NCBI GenBank assembly: GCA_016648135.1
Contig: JADDOH010024909.1
Location: forward strand, 1-64,000
Reading direction: 5' to 3'
Length of the DNA: 64,000 bases
Source: Agrypnia vestita
Taxonomy: Eukaryota; Arthropoda; Insecta; Trichoptera; Phryganeidae
Below the pieces are notes generated by a model that was not told where the DNA came from, did no database searches, and saw only the letters and a program-made list of their open reading frames with translations. Both the position numbers and the translations under genes were made by a program. Shown here piece by piece: positions 57,985-64,000 of the stretch (position 1 is the stretch's first letter; every line of letters begins with the position of its first letter).

Positions 57985-58475
57985 TCAGGCTTCTGCGGGG
58001 CAGACTTTGGTGCCAGAAGCGCGCAGAGCGGTTGGGTCCGAAGCCGCGTGGACCGCCGACCGTGGGCCACGACGATTGACTAATTGCGGCCTTCCCCGCA
58101 GCCTGCGGGCCCTACGACACCTTACACCGGAGGCTGCGGCTCATTAGATCTAGCGCAAGTCGCGGACCAAGGCCGCTGGATCGCGCGCAATCTAAAACAG
58201 TTAATGCGGCGTCCCGCGACTCCGACTGTAATACAATGACGGGGCACTTTATCGAACGGAGCGCTTAACGTGTCCCTCGCCACGGGGCGGAACGTGTATC
58301 CAGATGAAACCTTTCTGCGATTCTTTGTTATTGATGCCCGGACTCTCGCGCTCGGGACCGGGCCTGACTCCTCATCCGGAAAATCACGCGTTCCTCGTCG
58401 AGTGTTGTGGCGAGCGTCAGTGGCGGACAAACCTTCAAACTGCCACGAGAGCTTGACAAAGGCGTCCAATTAATC
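57985..58475. other. unexplained CpG-rich island
   Basis: Almost 500 bp of high G+C and dense CpG is set in strongly AT-rich sequence. It contains open frames on both strands, the longest on the minus strand (58469-58122, MDAFVKLSWQFEGLSATDAR to QPPV). None has a recognisable domain, and in GC-rich DNA long chance frames are common. Candidates are an alternative promoter/first exon of Pdp1, another gene's 5' end, or an inserted foreign segment. No tRNA or rRNA fold was recognised. Confidence 0.5.
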
Positions 58476-58602
58476 TGTTTTATTTTTGTTAAGACGATTT
58501 GTTATTTTTATATCAGAATTTCGGAATACTGCGGAACATCGTTGCTCTGGGCTGGACTCATCCAAAAAACGCCCAGAGTCTATGCCTTTCAGATACAAAC
58601 AC

Positions 58603-59194
58603 TAGTGATGCAACGAATACCACTTTCATGAATACGAATACGAATAATTCAACAAGGTTATAAATAATACACCACTATTCTTTTTTTTTACTAAGAGATA
58701 TAATTAAAATTTACCACCGGCAAATTTTTTTCAAAAAGCACAAATTAGTTTTATCCGTTTGTACATTCCCAGCGGTCGAAAATAAATATTACTTTTTTCA
58801 CGCTTACGAAAGGTCATGTTATTAGATTTAATTTTAAATTATTTTATAAGAGCTAACACTTTAACACACAATGAAAATAAAATGGAACGAACAGTACGTA
58901 TTACAAAACAAAAAGTACATGAAAAGAGCACCTAACCTTATTAATAATCCAACGAAACTAGATGAAAGAACTCCTGTTATGCTATGAAACAAGTTACAAT
59001 TGACAAATTGAGAACTCAACAAATTCATTCACTCAATGTTAGGGGAATCCCCGATAATAGAGTGCGCAGGTGTGTTCGGATACACGGTGCACAGCCAAAT
59101 CGTAATTTGCATTGCGTTCAGTTATAGATAGTTTGTTTTTAATATTCGTGATGATATTCGGCGAATACGAATATTCGTATTCGTTGCATCACTA
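58603..59194. mobile_element. 592-bp hAT-type MITE, complete
   Basis: The ends TAGTGATGCAACGAATAC and GTATTCGTTGCATCACTA are inverted. The 8-base flanks ACAAACAC and ACAATTAC agree at six positions, consistent with an 8-bp hAT target duplication that has drifted. Subterminal repeats of CGAATACGAATA occur at both ends. The interior is AT-rich and has no transposase. Confidence 0.88.
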
Positions 59195-59388
59195 ACAATT
59201 ACACTACCCAAGCATTACTTCCAGAAATAAAATAATGCGCTCGATCCACCTGGCGGCGACGCAGGCGACGACCTGATTTGTAAATAAATAAACATTATTA
59301 TGGCTAATCTTATCACCCCAGAATAAGGCGACACCCTAGATAAAGTACTCGCGCCTAGTTGGTTTTCAACACAGACCACCAAAATATA

Positions 59389-59936
59389 CAGCGTTATTTG
59401 GAAAATATTAATAACCTCGCTGGAATATATTCCTGCTTTAATTATAAGTTGAAAATGTTCAAGCAACAATGACCTAGTGTCAATAGTTATTACGCGACAT
59501 CTATCTAAGTTTGCATTTTTTTTCAATATTTATGAGTTATTTTTGGAAAACGTTAAACTATCATTACAATAACTTATATTGAACATGAAAAATTCAGTCC
59601 TTTAATACAAATCAAATAAAATAATAAAAACCTTCCAGATCCCATTGGAAAACAATCCAATCGGAATCTCTGTAAGGTTTTTATCATTTTATTTAACTTG
59701 TATTGAAACGAATGAATTTTTCGTAATCGGTATGAGTTACTGATACTGATATAAGTTAATAATATTTTAACGCTTTACATGAAATAAGTCAGAAATTTTG
59801 AAAAAAAATGCAAATTTTGATATTGCACTCCTTAACTATTGATGTTATAGGTCATGGCTGCTTTAACATTTTCGACTCATAATCAAGACAGGAATATAGT
59901 CCTGCGAGGTTATTAATGTTTTCCAAATAACCCTGT
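59389..59936. mobile_element. CAG..CTG foldback family, 548-bp full-length copy
   Basis: TATA/CAGCGTTATTTGGAAAATAT at the left and TTTTCCAAATAACCCTG/TATA at the right are inverted and flanked by TATA. The whole element is a long imperfect palindrome, turning near 59640-59665 (CCATTGGAAAACAATCCAATCG). It carries no open frame of note. Confidence 0.9.
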
Positions 59937-60907
59937 ATAGCCATGGACCAACATAAACTTCTTGGTACGCAGTCTGCCTCCTAGGTTGTTTCCAATTCGT
60001 TAAACTTGTTTAAAAAATTGCTACTATTAAGCAAAATGTTTAGAGTATTTTTTGTACCCTTCCAATTTATGTAATGATATATAACGTATCGTGTTTACTA
60101 CGATAAGGCAGGTAGTAAAAGCGTCAAAATTATTACAGCTGATGCACTAGCAACAGTAGAATAGGAAGACCAACCGCAAGTACAGTACTCAAAGTTCGTT
60201 GTCTTGGATTTGGAAAACTGGAAGAAAAAATGGCTCGTATCGGCACCCAAGGGACAAGACCACGCGAAAGACCTCAAAGAAGAAAACGGTAAAATTTTAT
60301 TGAAAAGGAAAAGATCATCGTGATATCAGAATTTTGAATAATATAAACGTAGTAAATTGCAACAAAATGCTACATTAAAATTGATTTAGTTACCTTCCTG
60401 CTACTGAAGAACATTAATTATGTATAAAACAATCAACAACACGAAATTAATACTTAATTTTATTTTAAATAAAATGTTATTCCAACTTTTTTATTTTATA
60501 AAGCTGTTATCAAAAATAAAATATTTACGAGTGATCTATGTTAACGTGGTATTTCAAACCACACAAAAGAAATGATCGATTGATTTTCAATGGCTTCCAT
60601 CATACTACTTAATATTGTATGATAGAAGCTTGACCCACATTTGGGTAGATGCAACTTCACTATCTATTTAACCAAAAACCAGAATCTTTAAACATTATCT
60701 AATAAACCTTAATATAAATCTGTAACTGAACAAATCCGTCAAACCTATTCAATTAGCAAACTAAAATTGCATTCAATTAATACAAGCCAAATAAAGTAAT
60801 TGAAAATCTTAGTCAATTTTTTTACATGAAATAAATCATAAAAACAATAAATATTGATATTGGGACATCGTTGCTGAAACACTTTCATCGTAATACAGGC
60901 AAGACTA
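59937..60907. other. AT-rich stretch, nothing firm
   Basis: Short purine-rich fragments (60150-60290) may be debris of a mobile element. No exon was recognised. Confidence 0.4.
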
Positions 60908-61232
60908 TCGGCCGTGTTCTGGAATCAGCAATTTAGCTATTTCTATATCTTTGTATCTTGACAGTTATTGTATAACATTGTAATGCCCCCAATTTTGACG
61001 TTTTAAGTTTGACAGGTTTGAAATTAATGAATTCAATCAATTAGAAACCTCATTGTTCATAATTGTGAGTAACATGAAGTTTGTTTGCTTTTTAGTGCTT
61101 TCTGATCGATTCATTAATGTCAAACCTGTCAAACATAAAACGTCAAAATTGGCGGCATTACGATGTTATACTATAACTGTCAAGATACAGAAATGGCAAT
61201 ACTGCTTTTTTACTGCGTATTGTGGACAGGCT
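60908..61232. mobile_element. palindromic MITE (family 2), copy 2
   Basis: TTTGACAGGTTTGAAATTAA and GAATTCAATCAATTAGAAA on the left, inverted TTCATTAATGTCAAACC and TGTCAAACATAAAACGTCAA on the right, with TATCTTGACAGTTATTGTAT / ATAACTGTCAAGATACAGAA towards the ends. Confidence 0.85.
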
Positions 61233-61324
61233 CTATAATAGACACTGGGTGAATAATCTATATTATAATTACCCCAAAATCTGTCTTGATTTTAATAGTA
61301 TGTATAAGTATCTACATACGTATA

Positions 61325-61850
61325 CAGGGTTATTCAGAAAACATTCATAACCGCGCAGGACTATATTTCTTGACCTTGATTATTAGTTGAAAATATTCGA
61401 GCAACTATGACCTAATATCGATGGGGTAATGCAATATCAAAGTTGCATTTTTTTTTTCAACATTTCTGACTTATTTTTTACAAAACGTTGAACTACGAGT
61501 ATCATTATAGTAACTTATATCGATTACGAAAAATTCATTCGTTTCAATACAAGTTAAATAAAATGATAAAAACCCTGCAGAAATTCCAATTACAATTTGA
61601 AGGTTTTTATTATTTTATTTGACATGTATTAAAGGGAATGAATTTTTCATATTCGATATAAGTTACTGTAATCTAATAATCCAATGTTTTACATAAAAAA
61701 AGTCAGAAATATCAAAAAAAATGCAATGTTTGATGTCGCATATCTTCGCAACTATTCATATTAGGTCATGGTTACTTGAACATTTTCGACTCATAAATCA
61801 ATGCAGGAATATAGAACCTGCGAGGTTATTAATGTTTTCCAAATAACAAT
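61325..61850. mobile_element. CAG..CTG foldback family, 526-bp near full-length copy
   Basis: TATATA/CAGGGTTATTCAGAAAACAT to TTTTCCAAATAACAA/TACA. Both arms contain the family blocks, and the turn lies near 61575-61605 (CTGCAGAAATTCCAATTACA). Confidence 0.88.
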
Positions 61851-62307
61851 ACATAAATACAATGATAAAACTGAATGCTTGTCTCTCGGATACCCCTCCC
61901 TAGACCAAATTTTATATTTTTTGTTATTATTATGTATTTAGAACCTACACTAAACTAAAATACAGATACAGTTACGTATTCGAATGTACGCACCTGTCCC
62001 AACTGATGTTTTACGATGATTTTGAACTACGCGATACGGTAGCAATTAAAATACCATTTATCTAATTTTCCGGCAATAATCTGTCGATAACGATGGCATA
62101 TTACTATTTTTTATTTATTTACAACCTTAATAAAATAAAATGCTATAACCGCACACTTCTCCTTAACAAAGTTAACAGCAAGCAGATTTTGTTTGCTTTA
62201 TTTGCTATCCGGCCCATTGTTTTACATTGCCAGGCTACTCAATATGCCATTGTTTTATGTTGCTCTTTGATGATTTAAATCTTGCGAGGCTAATTATACA
62301 TATGAGA

Positions 62308-62425
62308 TTGTCGGCCATATTCTGAAATAAGCAAAATTGATTTTTATGTATCTTGGCAGTTACTGTATAACATTGTAATGCCGTCAATTTTGACGTTTTG
62401 TGTGACAGATTTGAAAATAGTGAAC
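62308..62425. mobile_element. palindromic MITE (family 2), left arm only
   Basis: CGGCCATATTCTGAAATAAG, GTATCTTGGCAGTTACTGTA, TAACATTGTAATGCCGTCAA and TTTTGACGTTTTGTGTGACA match the left arm of the copy at 60908. It is cut off where the RTE-like tail begins. Confidence 0.8.
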
Positions 62426-62610
62426 GTTTTGATGATCATCATCACTCTTGGCTCTACAACCCCTGGTAGGTTTTGGCCTCCTCAAGTCTTCCTCCACTCA
62501 TCTCGATTTAGTGCCAGCTCTCTCCAGTTCAGAATCTCCAAGGTAGATATGTCTTTGAGGACGTTGTCACTCTTAATTTTGATGATACCATTGTATAAAC
62601 AAAGCATTTT
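62425..62610 (-). pseudogene. non-LTR retrotransposon C-terminal tail with ATC/GAT repeats
   Basis: On the minus strand: STLEILNWRELALNRDEWRK, stop, then GGQNLPGVVEPRVMMI. NWRxLAxNRDEWRKLLEEAKTxxG is the end of an insect endonuclease-RT family, followed by a short GATGATGATCATC tail typical of RTE-like elements. A single stop and the loss of Leu-Leu-Glu-Glu show decay. Confidence 0.6.
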
Positions 62611-63906
62611 TTGTGAATGGTCACGAATTGAGATCACGGTGGACACTTTAACTTGTTTAGTTAACCTGGAAACGTAGATTTGGGAATATCCTCACCTAAA
62701 AGCATCTTGTGGGACATCGATTTAAGCAATAGTGAGTATATGTCTTCATTGTACCAGATCTCTACGGTTACATAACAATGCCTACATCGAAACAGGCCTG
62801 TACAATTCATGATAGAACGAGGATTTTTAAGTGAGTTTTGCGTACGTACTGATATAAAAAATTCATCAATTCATTTATCTCATCTTTACTCAAACGTGCC
62901 TTCAAGTAAAGTCAGAGGCGGGCAGGCACCGTAGCCTCGCGTACAAGACTTGTTGGGAAGTTTGCAGAAATCCTCCTCGATAAACTCAACCCTCTGATTT
63001 TTAATATGTACCTATATAATAATACATAAAAACATAATTAAATAAGAGCGTGGTTTTTAAGAAAAAATATTTTTATGATCAATTTATAACATTAATTAAT
63101 TTTTAATTCGGCAATGTTGTACCAAAAGATCAAAAGTAGATTTAGTAGTAGCTATAATTGTGTCGAAAAATATTACTGTCATATTTTGTAATTAATTAAC
63201 AATAAAAAAAATTGAAATAAAAATTGCACTTACACTTAAACTTAGAGACGTGGAAAATATTACATTATATAGACTTTAATCTTGAAGAGATATTACGCAT
63301 AACTTGAAACAATGTTAGCAATCCATACAGACAATCTGCTATCACGTGTTATTAAATATACTATTTTATATAAATATTTCAAGAGTAGGTAGGTAATCAA
63401 CTTAATTAAAGGCTTAACAATTATGCTCCGTACATTTTCGCTGAACCATTGTCAGTGTTGATGTAACAAGATTCAAAATGATGTTGCCTTTACACTCGAA
63501 ATTAAGTTTTATTTAACCAATACGGTTGCAACGAGGGATCTGACATACATACTCTGTTTCACTTTACTTTAGCGGGCCACAACAATCCAGCCGCACGGAA
63601 TAAATCACTTGGAGTACCGTGGTAAATGATCACACTCATGAACAATGTATAGCACCAAAGTGCATTCATAACATGTTGTTTGCTATCTGGCCATACCTTC
63701 GTATGCTATTGTGTGATTATTTTGTAATCACAAACTGTGATAAAATTGTTTATAAAACGATAGTGCACGTAATATCATTTATTTTCCGTTTCAACCTATT
63801 CGTAAATATGTACATATATGACACGTACAAAATAATGTTTGTACATATACGTATTTAAAAGTTTTATGTTCGTTATAAGCACTGTTTTAGTGGAGGAGAT
63901 TTTTAG
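62611..63906. other. AT-rich stretch, nothing recognised
   Basis: It contains a chance CACGTG at 63343-63348. No exon, RNA gene or repeat family was supported. Confidence 0.5.
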
Positions 63907-64000
63907 TAGGGTTGCATCCGATACCGATACATCGGCGACATCGTGGGTTTTCCGATGTATCGGAATCCAAAGCGATATTAATTTGCCGATACATTTTGAA
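63907..64000. mobile_element. start of a hAT-like element (runs off the window)
   Basis: TAGGGTTGCATCCGATACCG followed by repeated CCGATACATCGG motifs, in inverted and direct orientation, resembles a hAT terminus with subterminal repeats, by analogy with the 58603 element. The other end is outside the window. Confidence 0.4.

Noticed and set aside
58122..58469. 115-codon minus-strand frame as a real gene
   Set aside because: GC-rich sequence gives long chance frames on both strands here; no domain, and basic low-information sequence. Kept only as part of the CpG-island observation.
59215..59526. 103-codon minus-strand frame
   Set aside because: Half of it lies inside a foldback element; the rest has no recognisable motif.

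Overview
The window is AT-rich animal DNA, almost certainly from an insect. The one host gene I can establish is the PAR-domain bZIP transcription factor Pdp1, on the minus strand. Its exon sequences match the insect form closely, the splice sites are GT-AG, and the introns are long (3 to 12 kb) and packed with transposon relics. I cannot fix the insect order from sequence alone.

Layout, from low to high coordinates. (1) Positions 1-12,500 lie downstream of Pdp1. They hold the 3' part of a DIRS-type tyrosine-recombinase retrotransposon (1-2,906), a mariner relic (2,989-3,370), an RTE-like reverse-transcriptase tail, a 484-bp MITE, a 190-bp palindrome carrying Pol III B-box-like sequences, and nested inverted-repeat elements. 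(2) Positions 12,500-40,806 hold the 3' half of Pdp1 as five coding exons: 40806-40664, 37573-37360, 32630-32527, 20147-20010 and 16404-16306. Joined in phase, they encode 231 residues: the region with the LWDKTLPYD motif, the YVDLDEFL motif, the PAR region, the basic region and the leucine zipper. The introns contain mariner, Tc1, hAT and non-LTR relics, MITEs and a minisatellite. (3) Positions 40,807-64,000 lie upstream of the first exon seen. They are probably further intron and alternative promoters. A GC-rich island near 49.2-49.6 kb carries two adjacent CACGTG E-boxes, which is what a CLK/CYC-driven circadian promoter would look like. A second GC island (57,985-58,470) is unexplained. 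The rest is mobile DNA, including a 1.3-kb mariner, a jockey-like 3' fragment and hAT MITEs.

A family of palindromic elements, bounded by CAG..CTG-like ends and flanked by TA, occurs at least a dozen times and is the dominant repeat. No bacterial operon, CRISPR array, viral genome or intact transposase gene was seen. The N-terminal coding exon(s) of Pdp1 and its true promoter were not proven within the window.
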